A stretch of DNA of 64,000 bases from a bacterium. GTDB lineage: Bacteria; SZUA-182; DTGQ01. The stretch is taken from positions 6,957 through 70,956 of the forward strand of contig JBFLZW010000035.1 of assembly GCA_040755755.1 (NCBI GenBank). Direction: 5' to 3'. The translations under genes and the position numbers were made by a program. Shown here piece by piece: positions 49,628 through 58,393 of the stretch. The notes below the pieces were generated by a model. It searched no databases. It saw only the letters and a program-made list of their open reading frames with translations, and was not told the origin of the DNA. Position 1 is the first letter of the stretch; the number at the start of each line of letters is the position of its first letter.

Positions 49628-49949
49628 TATTTCTTTCCCTGAATTATATGGGGATTCGATTCCCTGATGCAAGCGAATTGTTATTGATAAGGCTTATAAT
49701 AAAACCAGGAAATGACGGTTCAGGCGATTGTAAAATATTCCTTGCACATCGGAACGGAGATGCTATAAAATATAAGCTTATGATTTTGAGAATTTGTTGG
49801 GTTAAGATATTCATCAACAGGGAATTTCTTTATGATTGCATGCCTCCGCTGCCGCTCAAACCTCTTAATACCCACTCCAAGCAGTGATTTTCTTGAACAC
49901 CAACCGAATATCTTCTCGTACAAATCAAAAATTTTTAAGGGCTAACTAA
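49628..49949. other. Divergent intergenic region in the glycan locus
   Basis: It separates leftward and rightward glycosyltransferase operons, is A+T-rich and must contain both promoters. TATAAT occurs near 49696 on the plus strand, but without a -35 box at a proper distance. No gene was seen. Confidence 0.35.
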
Positions 49950-51629
49950 ATGCCGAAGATAAGAGACTATCCAGCAGTAGTCGCCAATTTCACCAGGGAT
50001 CTTGCCAGGGGAGATTTCCGGGCCATCTGGAACAGGCTGTTCGGTTACTTCCTGTATAAGCTCCACAAAAACTTGAAGGATGACAGCCCTATCAGATATT
50101 CGCTCTGGAAATATTATCATTCCAGGAGACGATGTGAAAGCGATAGCTCTGCACAGGTAAGGTTTGCCATTATCTACTTCTTTGACGGAAAACTGGACAG
50201 GTCGGCTTATCACAAGATAACGAAACGGTTGCAGAACCAAAACTACAAGAATTACAGTCTCTTAGTAGCTGGCCCAGACAGTAATATCGATCAGCTTATC
50301 CATGAGCTTGACAGGGGACAGGGAGTGGAGCAGGCAACTGAACATGTATTTATTTGCTTCATTGAGCAGGGGGATATGATAGCCCGGCACGCTCTGAGCA
50401 GTGTAGCCAAGGCATTTCAGGATGACAGCAGCAGGGAATTATTTTACAGTGATGAAGATGTCATCAATAAATATGGCATACGGGTGAATCCCTATTTCAA
50501 GCCGCAGTATGCTCCCCTGATGCTCATGAGTCATAACTACCTGAATGCCTTTCTCTGTATTCGGTTAACCGACCAGGTTATGCAGGGAATCAGGACTATC
50601 GGAAAAATCAATCAGGCTTCACTCTACCGGCTGGTGTTAAAGCTGACCAGAGGCCGGATAAGGATATCGAGAATCGCTGATGTCTTATACCACCGGCACT
50701 GGCAGAATGCCATCAGGCTGGAGACTGTTTCAACCCGGCATATAGTTCAGGATGAGATCATGGCCCGCTCGCTCAAGGCAAGGGTTTTGAGCTATGATCC
50801 TGCGGGATTTACTGTTCTGAAATTTTATCCTGAAGGAAATCCCAGAGTATCGATTATCATCCCCTTCAAAGATAAAATACCGCTCCTAGCCACCTGTATC
50901 CAAAGCATTGAGGCAAAATCAACCTATCGCAATTATGAGATTATTCTCATTGATAATAGAAGCATTGAAAAAGCAACGCTCGATTATCTCCGAAATACCC
51001 GGCACCGGATAATCACGGCGGACATAGACTTCAACTACGCGAAATTAAATAACATGGGAGTCCAGGCAACCGAGGGCGAATATATAATCCTTCTGAACAA
51101 CGATACTGAAATAATCACTCCTGACTGGATAGAAAGTATGCTTGGTCTGGCCCAGCTTCCCGAAGTGGGAGCAGTCGGGGCCAAGCTTCTCTTCCCCGAC
51201 AACACTATTCAGCATGCCGGTGTGGTCATGGGCTGCCGTCACATAAATAGATTCCTCGGGGCATATGAAGGCGGTTACAAGCATTATAACAACCTGATAC
51301 GGGAATATGGCTGTGTTACGGGGGCCTGTTTGATGATCTCCAAAAACAAATACCTTGAGGTGGGTGGGCTTACCGAATCCCTGGCTGTTGAAGGCAATGA
51401 CGTCGATTTCTGTTTCAAACTGGCCAGGGCAGGGTATTACAATGTCTATAATCCTCATTGTGTCCTTTACCACTATGAATCGGTATCGAGAAAAGGCAAG
51501 TTTCAGGCTGCCGTCCAGAAGGAACGTATCTATATGCAGCAAAACTGGAAAGAATTCATGGTCAATGACCGGTTTTATAATCCGAATTTCGCCCCTAACC
51601 GACGTGATTACTGTATCAGGATAGATTAA
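49950..51629 (+). CDS. Glycosyltransferase family 2, long form
   Basis: This is a 559-residue protein. The N-terminal half (about 65-290) resembles a degenerate GT-A domain with FYSDEDVIN and FKPQYAPLMLMSHNYL. The C-terminal half (about 290-550) is a full GT2 domain with VSIIIPFKDKIPLLATCIQSI, IILIDNRS, YIILLNNDTEI (DxD-like) and the acceptor region GNDVDFCFKLARAGY. This two-domain type is common in O-antigen and capsule loci. It starts the rightward glycan operon; the ribosome site is weak. Confidence 0.87.
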   Translation: MPKIRDYPAVVANFTRDLARGDFRAIWNRLFGYFLYKLHKNLKDDSPIRYSLWKYYHSRRRCESDSSAQVRFAIIYFFDGKLDRSAYHKITKRLQNQNYKNYSLLVAGPDSNIDQLIHELDRGQGVEQATEHVFICFIEQGDMIARHALSSVAKAFQDDSSRELFYSDEDVINKYGIRVNPYFKPQYAPLMLMSHNYLNAFLCIRLTDQVMQGIRTIGKINQASLYRLVLKLTRGRIRISRIADVLYHRHWQNAIRLETVSTRHIVQDEIMARSLKARVLSYDPAGFTVLKFYPEGNPRVSIIIPFKDKIPLLATCIQSIEAKSTYRNYEIILIDNRSIEKATLDYLRNTRHRIITADIDFNYAKLNNMGVQATEGEYIILLNNDTEIITPDWIESMLGLAQLPEVGAVGAKLLFPDNTIQHAGVVMGCRHINRFLGAYEGGYKHYNNLIREYGCVTGACLMISKNKYLEVGGLTESLAVEGNDVDFCFKLARAGYYNVYNPHCVLYHYESVSRKGKFQAAVQKERIYMQQNWKEFMVNDRFYNPNFAPNRRDYCIRID

Positions 51630-51656
51630 GCCTGATAATTACCCGAGGACTGCACG

Positions 51657-52187
51657 ATGCTCATGCTTCATATCGGTTGCGGAAATGTATACTTCGATAA
51701 TTGGATAAATATCGACCTTGAGGCAGAGAAAGTGGATTTGCTGCATGATCTCAGGAATCCATTGCCCTTCGAGGATAACTCTGTCGATTTTATCTACAAT
51801 GAGCATTTTATTGAGCACTTGACTGTAGATGAAGGCTTGAGAGTGATGGCCGATTTCTATAGAGTCTTAAAGAAGAATGGCGTACTCAGGATAGCTACCC
51901 CCGATCTTGATTACCTGATCTTCCGGTATCTTTTCTTCTGGAAGCATCAGGAATGGATAAGGAAATACGGATACCGATGGCTGAAAACAAAAGCTGAAAT
52001 GCTTAACTTATGCTTTAGAGAGTGGGGACATCAATATTTATACAACCGCCAAGAGCTTAAGCGCCGCCTTCAAGAGGCGGGTTTTCAAAAAATTTATCCA
52101 CAAAAGCTGCACAGGAGTAAGTACCAGGAATTGAGGAATAAAGAGACAAGGAAGGATTCAAAGTTAATTTTCGAGGCTGTCAAGTAG
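51657..52187 (+). CDS. Class I SAM-dependent methyltransferase
   Basis: The 176-residue protein has LMLHIGCGNVYFDNWINIDL (SAM-binding motif I and following acidic residue), PFEDNSVDFIYNEHFIEHL and FYRVLKKNGVLRIATPDL, typical of methyltransferase type 11/predicted SAM-dependent family. It may methylate a sugar or lipid carrier in the glycan pathway. It lies 27 nt after the long glycosyltransferase. Confidence 0.85.
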   Translation: MLMLHIGCGNVYFDNWINIDLEAEKVDLLHDLRNPLPFEDNSVDFIYNEHFIEHLTVDEGLRVMADFYRVLKKNGVLRIATPDLDYLIFRYLFFWKHQEWIRKYGYRWLKTKAEMLNLCFREWGHQYLYNRQELKRRLQEAGFQKIYPQKLHRSKYQELRNKETRKDSKLIFEAVK

Positions 52188-52260
52188 CAGACTTGATGAG
52201 GGACCATCCATGGGAAAGTGCTCGATATGATTGGAAAATGCCGAGGGGTAGAAACAGCTT

Positions 52261-52800
52261 ATGAATAAATACCATATTCCCGGAGTTAAAACTTTTGAGT
52301 ATACGAAAATCATCGGGCTGGAAAATATCGAGTTTGGCCGGAATGTCATAATTGATGATTTTGTCCTGATCTATGCTAAAAGTAAAATAAAGATAGGGAG
52401 CTATGTTCATATAGCCTGCTTTACCTCGATAACCGGAGGTGAAAAATTTGAGATGGGTGATTTTTCCGGAATATCCCAGGGATGCAGAATCCTGACCGGC
52501 ACGGAAGATTTTAAATCCTGGGGGTTCGGAAATCCAACCATCGATGAAAAGTACCGGAACACCGAACGAGCACCCGTTTATATGGGCAGGTTTTGCCTTG
52601 TTGGCGCTAATAGTGTTATCCTGCCCGGAGTCACGATCGGAGAAGGAGCGGTTGTCGGAGCCGGTTCTGTAGTATCCAAAGATTTGCAGCCCTGGGGGAT
52701 ATACCTTGGAAACAGGAAAACAGGAGAGCGTGACAGAGAGAATGTCCTGAAAACCCATGACCGGTTTTTCCATGACCATGCCGGGAAAAGCAATGGTTAA
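52261..52800 (+). CDS. Acyltransferase with left-handed beta-helix (hexapeptide repeats)
   Basis: The 179-residue protein has several [LIV]Gxxxx hexapeptide units: IGLENIEFGRNVIIDDFVLI, IGSYVHIACFTSITGGEKFEM and the C-terminal VGANSVILPGVTIGEGAVVGAGSVVSKDL. The family acetylates sugars (WbbJ/NodL/MAA type), often 4-amino sugars together with a neighbouring aminotransferase. It overlaps that aminotransferase by 8 nt. Confidence 0.88.
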   Translation: MNKYHIPGVKTFEYTKIIGLENIEFGRNVIIDDFVLIYAKSKIKIGSYVHIACFTSITGGEKFEMGDFSGISQGCRILTGTEDFKSWGFGNPTIDEKYRNTERAPVYMGRFCLVGANSVILPGVTIGEGAVVGAGSVVSKDLQPWGIYLGNRKTGERDRENVLKTHDRFFHDHAGKSNG

Positions 52801-53938
52801 AAAGCCTGAACCATTTGCACAGCCGATTTACGTGACCCGGCCACTGTTACCTGATTTAGAGGAACTGACTGAAAAGCTGAAAGAAGTGTGGGAATCGAAG
52901 TGGCTTACCAATAACGGCCCTCAGCATCAACAGCTTGAGAAAAAGCTGCAAGAGCTGCTGAAAGTCCCCTTTCTTTCGTTGTTTAATAATGGAACCATTG
53001 CTCTCATCACAGCCTGTCAGAGCCTGCGCCTTTCCGGTGACGTTATCACCACTCCCTTTACCTTTCCCGCTACCCCTCACGTCTTGAGCTGGAATAATAT
53101 CAAGCCGGTCTTTTGCGATCTCGATCCGGTCACGATGAATATCGATGCCGATAAGATTGAGTCGATGATTACCCCGCAGACAACGGGCATCCTGGCGGTC
53201 CACGTTTTTGGCACCCCCTGCGATGTAAGGAAAATTCAGGAGATAGCAGACCGCTATGGCCTGAAGGTTATCTATGATGCAGCCCATGCTTTCGGTGTCG
53301 AAATCGGAGGCACAGGGATCAGTAATTTTGGGGACATCTCGATGATGAGTTTCCATGCCACCAAGCTGTTTCATACGGCAGAGGGGGGGGCTCTGACCTT
53401 TCAGGACAAGAACCTCAAGGCCAGGATCGATCTTTTGAAAAACTTTGGCATCAAGAATGAAGAAGAAGTTGTCATGCCGGGAATCAATGGCAAAATGAAT
53501 GAGCTGCAGGCTATACTCGGGCTGATAAATTTACGCTACATAGATAAAGAACGAGCAAAAAGAAAACTTCTCACCGACACATACCGGGAATGTTTACAGG
53601 ATGTCGAAGGAGTCAGCTTTCTCAAGGACAGTCCCGGAGTAAAAAACAGCTACCAGTATTTTGTTATCCGCATCCGGGAAAAGGCCTTTGGGCGAAGCAG
53701 AGATACGGTATACGATGAATTCAAGCGCTATAATGTTTTTACCCGGAAATATTTTTATCCGCTCTGCAGTGACTATACCTGCTACCGGCATCTGCCATCT
53801 TCCTCGCCGATGAATCTGCCCGTTGCCCGTGAAGTTGTTCAGGAGGTTTTATCACTGCCGCTCTATGGTGAGCTTACGCTCAGTGATGTGGAAAAAATCT
53901 GTGACATTTTAAAGAGTTTCAGGGGAAACTCTCGATAA
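52793..53938 (+). CDS. DegT/DnrJ/EryC1/StrS sugar aminotransferase
   Basis: The ATG at 52793 gives MVKKPEPFAQPIYVTRPLLP and about 381 residues. It is a pyridoxal-phosphate enzyme that transfers an amino group to a nucleotide keto-sugar. SFHATKLFHTAEGGAL contains the Lys that binds the cofactor, and VIYDAAHAFGVEIGG the conserved Asp/His pair. FTFPATPHVLSW and NGKMNELQAILGLINL are also typical. Next to an acyltransferase it suggests synthesis of an N-acylated amino sugar such as Qui4NAc or a related sugar. Confidence 0.92.
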   Translation: MVKKPEPFAQPIYVTRPLLPDLEELTEKLKEVWESKWLTNNGPQHQQLEKKLQELLKVPFLSLFNNGTIALITACQSLRLSGDVITTPFTFPATPHVLSWNNIKPVFCDLDPVTMNIDADKIESMITPQTTGILAVHVFGTPCDVRKIQEIADRYGLKVIYDAAHAFGVEIGGTGISNFGDISMMSFHATKLFHTAEGGALTFQDKNLKARIDLLKNFGIKNEEEVVMPGINGKMNELQAILGLINLRYIDKERAKRKLLTDTYRECLQDVEGVSFLKDSPGVKNSYQYFVIRIREKAFGRSRDTVYDEFKRYNVFTRKYFYPLCSDYTCYRHLPSSSPMNLPVAREVVQEVLSLPLYGELTLSDVEKICDILKSFRGNSR

Positions 53939-53969
53939 AGGGCAAAGCCTTGCCGAAGGACCGAGAACC

Positions 53970-55073
53970 ATGCCACGGGTGAGTGTTGTCATGGCCTCAT
54001 ATAACCACGAGAAATACATCGCCGAAGCCCTGCAAAGCGTGCTTGACCAGACGTATCAGGATTTTGAAATCATTATTACCGACGACGGATCTACTGACGA
54101 GACTGCTGATCAAATAAGAAAATTCAAGGATCCGCGGATCGATCTATCCTGTTTTGAAAAAAATCAGGGTGCCTGTGTTGCTACCCGGATTAGCCTTGAG
54201 AAAGCCAGGGGAGAGTATATTGCTATCCTGAATTCCGATGATGCCTATTTACCTGACAGGCTTGAAAAACAGGTCCGCTTTCTGGATAATCATCCTGATA
54301 TCGGTGCAGTCTTCAGCCAGGCACAGATTATTGATGAGCAGGGTAACGATTTTACCGATGTCAATCATTTCTACTACACTATCTTCCAGCAGGACAACAA
54401 GTCCCGTTTTGCATGGCTCAACCACTTTTTCTATAACCGCAACTGCCTCTGCCACCCCAGTATCCTGATCCGGAGGAAATGTTACGAAACAATAGGATAC
54501 TATGATGAACGCTATGCTCAACTGCCTGATTTTGACTTCTGGATACGCCTGTGCCTGAAATATGAAATTCATGTACTCCCGGAAAAGCTCATCAAATTCA
54601 GGATCAGGACAGGAGAGGCCAATGCAAGCGGGAACAGGCCCGAAGTCAGAATACGGGATAACTGGGAATTCAGCCAGATCCTTAAAAACTATCTGACGAT
54701 CAGGACATCCGAGGATTTATTGAAGATATTTCCGGAAGCGGGTATATACCCGGAAATTGAGGATGATCTGATTCCTTTTTACCTTGCCATGCTCGCCCTT
54801 AAGGTCCATCACCCCGTTTACCAGTCCTTTGCGGTTAACACGCTCCATGAGCTGATCGGCAACCGGGAAACCGCTGCAAAACTTGCAGGCAAGTACAACT
54901 TCAGGTACATCGACTTTATCAGATTGACGGGAAAGTACGATGTATTTAACCTGGAAGGGTGGAATGGAATAACAAAGGAAGAGGAAAAGGGGCAGGAAAA
55001 GAACAGGGGAAAGAGGGGAATAGTGCAGATTATTTCCAATGCTCTCAATTTTCAACGGAAGAACGCAAAGTAA
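53970..55073 (+). CDS. Glycosyltransferase family 2
   Basis: The 367-residue protein starts with MPRVSVVMASYNHEKYIAEALQSVLDQTY, followed by IIITDDGSTDET, YIAILNSDDAYLPDRL (DxD-like) and DFDFWIRLCLKYEIH. The C-terminal part (about 250-367) has no recognised domain and ends in a Lys/Glu-rich tail. It is the last gene of the rightward glycan operon; a MITE lies 14 nt downstream. Confidence 0.9.
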   Translation: MPRVSVVMASYNHEKYIAEALQSVLDQTYQDFEIIITDDGSTDETADQIRKFKDPRIDLSCFEKNQGACVATRISLEKARGEYIAILNSDDAYLPDRLEKQVRFLDNHPDIGAVFSQAQIIDEQGNDFTDVNHFYYTIFQQDNKSRFAWLNHFFYNRNCLCHPSILIRRKCYETIGYYDERYAQLPDFDFWIRLCLKYEIHVLPEKLIKFRIRTGEANASGNRPEVRIRDNWEFSQILKNYLTIRTSEDLLKIFPEAGIYPEIEDDLIPFYLAMLALKVHHPVYQSFAVNTLHELIGNRETAAKLAGKYNFRYIDFIRLTGKYDVFNLEGWNGITKEEEKGQEKNRGKRGIVQIISNALNFQRKNAK

Positions 55074-55087
55074 AAAGATATTATATT

Positions 55088-55354
55088 GAATGGCACTTAC
55101 ATAAGCCAAGCTTATAATATAGAGAGGACACAAAGCACACAGGGAAAAAAGATCTCCCGCAGAAGACGCAGAGAACAACCAATCCGGCAAGGTCCTGATG
55201 AAAGTCGGGATATATCGATGTGTCAACGGCCTGGAAGCAAGCAAAAAGTAAAAAGGCACAAGGAGGAACTTGTTTTACTTTTACTTTTCAATGATATCCT
55301 CTGCGTCTCAGCGTCTCTGCGGGAGAATTACTAATTCTTATGTAAGTGCCATTC
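55088..55354. mobile_element. MITE copy 1 (267 bp)
   Basis: GAATGGCACTTACATAAG (55088-55105) is mirrored exactly by CTTATGTAAGTGCCATTC (55337-55354). The interior is non-coding and contains CTCTGCGTCTCAGCGTCTCT-type units and a Lys/poly-A/T-rich centre. It is colinear with 61243-61507, and its right part is inverted at 63875-64000. No target duplication was seen. Confidence 0.88.
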
Positions 55355-55357
55355 TAT

Positions 55358-55680
55358 CTAAAGGAGAAACTCTGTTCCTGCAAGGGATATTCCTCACCGG
55401 AGAGGACCCCGCTGGACCGGTAAACCTGGCCATGACCTGGAAAGAGGGGGAGGATGATCCCTGGTATATTGTCACTGACCAGGCGGCTAATCAGGGCACA
55501 CTGACTGATTATTAAGGTAAGGATGTGGGGATAGAAGAGATACACGGTGATATAAAGGGGCTTGGACTGCATATTGATCAGAATCATCTGCGTGAGTCTT
55601 CTCGAATCTCTCGCCTCTTTTTAGCTTTGAGCATTCTCATCGCCGTGATATCAGTATATTCCATATCGGCTAGCGCTGGC
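55358..55680 (+). pseudogene. IS4-family transposase C-terminal remnant
   Basis: Directly after the MITE one frame reads NLAMTWKEGEDDPWYIVTDQ, ends TLTDY at TAA (55513-55515), and continues in the same frame as GIEEIHGDIKGLGLHIDQNH followed by LRESSRISRLFLALSILIAV. This matches the C-terminal DDE region of IS4-type transposases (the D in YIVTD and the E/K of the EExHGDIK helix). The stop codon and missing N-terminus make it inactive. The same frame runs on into the NHL gene, so an uncritical start would fuse the two. Confidence 0.7.
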
Positions 55681-55926
55681 TCCGCCGGCAACTTGCCCAG
55701 GCACTCCCTCTCCACAGAGGAATCGTTGACAAGGCACGAGTACCCTGGTAACTTTATCTGTGAGGGAGAAGAGTCATTAACCCACCACACAACCTGGAGC
55801 CGCAAGGCTCACAGAGCCTGTGGCTGCATCACCTTTTGTGCACTTCAAGCGGGCGCTGCATGCGCTGTGCGCCACTTTTCTCTAACTATCAAGCAGGGAT
55901 TGAAAACGTACTCGTCAGGAGGAGGA

Positions 55927-58305
55927 GTGAAAAGCCGTTTTTTTTCAATTCGCCAGAGCATGGCATGGTTTCTTTTGCTCTGCATTTCAGGCTTGTATGG
56001 ACTATCTCTCAAAGAGGCAGCCGCTATAGAGCTTCCCCCTCAATTTGCCTGGATGGTTCCTTTGCCTGGTCCCTGGTGTTTCAACTACCTTACCGGAATA
56101 GCGATGGACAAGAGCGGACATATCTATCTGGTTGATTCAGATGACAATTGTATCAGGAAGTTTACCCTGGACGGCGCTTTTCTGGCCGAATGGGGAACGA
56201 AAGGTGCCGGGGATGGACAATTTGACCGGCCTTCCGGCATAGCGCTGGATGGAGACGGCTTTATCTATGTTGTGGATACCTATAACCATCGTCTGCAAAA
56301 ATTTAACCCTGCCGGAGCATTCCTGGCCAAATGGGGAAGTAAAGGTACAAAGGACGGACAGTTCAATGGTCCATGGGGAATATGCGTGGACAGCAACAAT
56401 AATATCTATGTTGCAGATGCATGGAATAACCGCATCCAGAAGTTTACTGCAGCTGGCACCTTCCTGACAAAATGGGGCAAGCAGGGCCAGGAGGATGGAC
56501 AATTCAACTTCCCTACCGGTGTAGCTGTGGATGGCAGAGGGAATGTCTATGTGATTGATACGGATAATGACCGCATTCAGAAGTTTACCTCGCATGGCAC
56601 ATTTTTAGCCAAATGGGGAAGTCATGGCTCAAATGACGGCCAATTTTATCATGTTACCGGAATAGCCATAGATAGCGGCGGAAATGTCTATCTTGCTGAT
56701 AAATATAATCATCGCATCCAGAAGTTTGATTCTTTCGGGAACTTCCTCGCCGCATGGGGAGGGCAGGGCAGAGAAGATGGACAGTTCAATGCCCCTGCCA
56801 GGATAGCCATAGCCAGCGATGGCTCTGTCTATGTTACCGATTCCGATAACCGTCGCATCCAAAAATTCAGCTCCGCCGGCACCTTTTTGGCCACCTGGGG
56901 AGTGGGAAGCGATAGCACAGTGGATGGACAATTTAATTTTCCTTCCGGAATAGCTGCTGATAGCGGCGGGAATGTCTATGTTGCTGATAAGTATAATAAC
57001 CGCATTCAAAAATTCAGCTCCGGCGGGGCCTTCCTGGCCAAATGGGGAAGCATGGGCTCGAAGGATGGGCAATTCCGCAGTCCTTCACGAGTAGCTGTTG
57101 ATGGCAATGGGAATGTCTCTGTGACCGATACGGGCAATAGCCGCATCCAGAAGTTTAGCCCGGATGGAACCTTTCTATCCACCTGGGGAAGTAATGGCTC
57201 AGGGCCTGGGCAGTTTCAATTTCTTACCGGAATAGCCATAGACAGCAGCGGGAATGTCTATGTTGCTGATACCGATAACCACCGTATTCAAAAATTCAGC
57301 TCCAGCGGCACATTTTGGGCCGCCTGGGGAAGCAATGGCTCAGAGCATGGACAATTTATCTCCCCTCGCGGAATAGCCGCAGATGGCAGTGGAAATATCT
57401 ATATTGCCGATACCGGCAATCACCGCATTCAAAAATTGGGCCCGGATGGTACTTTTCTGGCCAGTTGGGGTGAAAAGGGCACGGAGGATGGACAATTCAA
57501 CAGCCCCTATGGAATAACCGTGGATGCTGGCGGAGATGTCTCTGTTGTTGATACGGCAAACCACCGCATTCAAAAATTCGATTCTGACGGCACGTTTTTG
57601 ACCAAATGGGGAAGTCATGGTACAGGGGCTGGACAATTCAACGACCCCTGCGGCATAGCCGTTGATGACAGTGGGAATGTCTATATTGCCGATACGGGTA
57701 ACAGCCGCATTCAGAAATTTACCTATGGGCCTGCACAAGGCAGCGAGCCAGCTCAGGTTCAGGTTATACGGCCTGGTTTAAATTTTCTCTATCTTCCCTG
57801 CGGAATCGATAAATTTTATTCTGCGGCTTCGTCGCTCTGGAGCTATCTGATAAATCAAAATGTGCAGCTTGTAAAAATCCAATCCTACCGCCATACCGAG
57901 CTTCCCGGATGGGCAACCTTTCGGAGATTATCCACAAAATTGTATCAGGGAGATTTTCCCATTGCCTCCGGAATGGGTTTATTAGTATACACGAACCAGG
58001 CTGAGGGGAAAACGGTAACTCTGGACTTTTCAACCACGATCCCTGATCCGCCGCTCAATCAGGTACAGGTACCCTCCTTCTCTCCAGGACTTAATCTGGT
58101 AAGCTTGCATCCTTTGCCGGATGTGACCACTCCTGATGAAAACCACCTCCAATGGCCACCGGAGGATAAAGCTGTAACCTGCATAATAAGATATGATTCT
58201 CATCACGGCAAATGGCAGGCGCACTATTCTTTTTTCGGCCAGACAGCCGAACCTGAATCAGGGGAAAAGAACAAAGAAGGATACCTTGCCTATATTCAGG
58301 AATAA
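55927..58305 (+). CDS. Exported NHL-repeat beta-propeller protein (12 repeats)
   Basis: The GTG at 55927 after AGGAGG gives VKSRFFSIRQSMAWFLLLCI, a signal peptide ending LKEAAA, and about 792 residues; the open frame upstream is transposon debris. Twelve NHL repeats of about 47 residues (GIAxDxxGNVYVADxxNxRIQKFxxxGxFLxxWG) cover about residues 50-610, enough for two six-bladed propellers. The C-terminal 180 residues (from VQVIRPGLNFLYLPCGID) are a separate, unrecognised module. Such proteins bind ligands or act outside the cytoplasm; the function here is unknown. Codon use and repeats suggest expansion by duplication. Confidence 0.85.
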   Translation: MKSRFFSIRQSMAWFLLLCISGLYGLSLKEAAAIELPPQFAWMVPLPGPWCFNYLTGIAMDKSGHIYLVDSDDNCIRKFTLDGAFLAEWGTKGAGDGQFDRPSGIALDGDGFIYVVDTYNHRLQKFNPAGAFLAKWGSKGTKDGQFNGPWGICVDSNNNIYVADAWNNRIQKFTAAGTFLTKWGKQGQEDGQFNFPTGVAVDGRGNVYVIDTDNDRIQKFTSHGTFLAKWGSHGSNDGQFYHVTGIAIDSGGNVYLADKYNHRIQKFDSFGNFLAAWGGQGREDGQFNAPARIAIASDGSVYVTDSDNRRIQKFSSAGTFLATWGVGSDSTVDGQFNFPSGIAADSGGNVYVADKYNNRIQKFSSGGAFLAKWGSMGSKDGQFRSPSRVAVDGNGNVSVTDTGNSRIQKFSPDGTFLSTWGSNGSGPGQFQFLTGIAIDSSGNVYVADTDNHRIQKFSSSGTFWAAWGSNGSEHGQFISPRGIAADGSGNIYIADTGNHRIQKLGPDGTFLASWGEKGTEDGQFNSPYGITVDAGGDVSVVDTANHRIQKFDSDGTFLTKWGSHGTGAGQFNDPCGIAVDDSGNVYIADTGNSRIQKFTYGPAQGSEPAQVQVIRPGLNFLYLPCGIDKFYSAASSLWSYLINQNVQLVKIQSYRHTELPGWATFRRLSTKLYQGDFPIASGMGLLVYTNQAEGKTVTLDFSTTIPDPPLNQVQVPSFSPGLNLVSLHPLPDVTTPDENHLQWPPEDKAVTCIIRYDSHHGKWQAHYSFFGQTAEPESGEKNKEGYLAYIQE

Positions 58306-58393
58306 ATGATGCGTTGAGGTTTCGGTAGCTGATTCCCGCACCTGGATTGTGCACGAGTGCCGATGAGCCTGCATTTTCCTGCTGTATGGGATA

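Noticed and set aside
55525-55926. N-terminal extension of the NHL protein.
   Set aside because: It matches an IS4 transposase end, and a signal peptide with a ribosome site starts at 55927.
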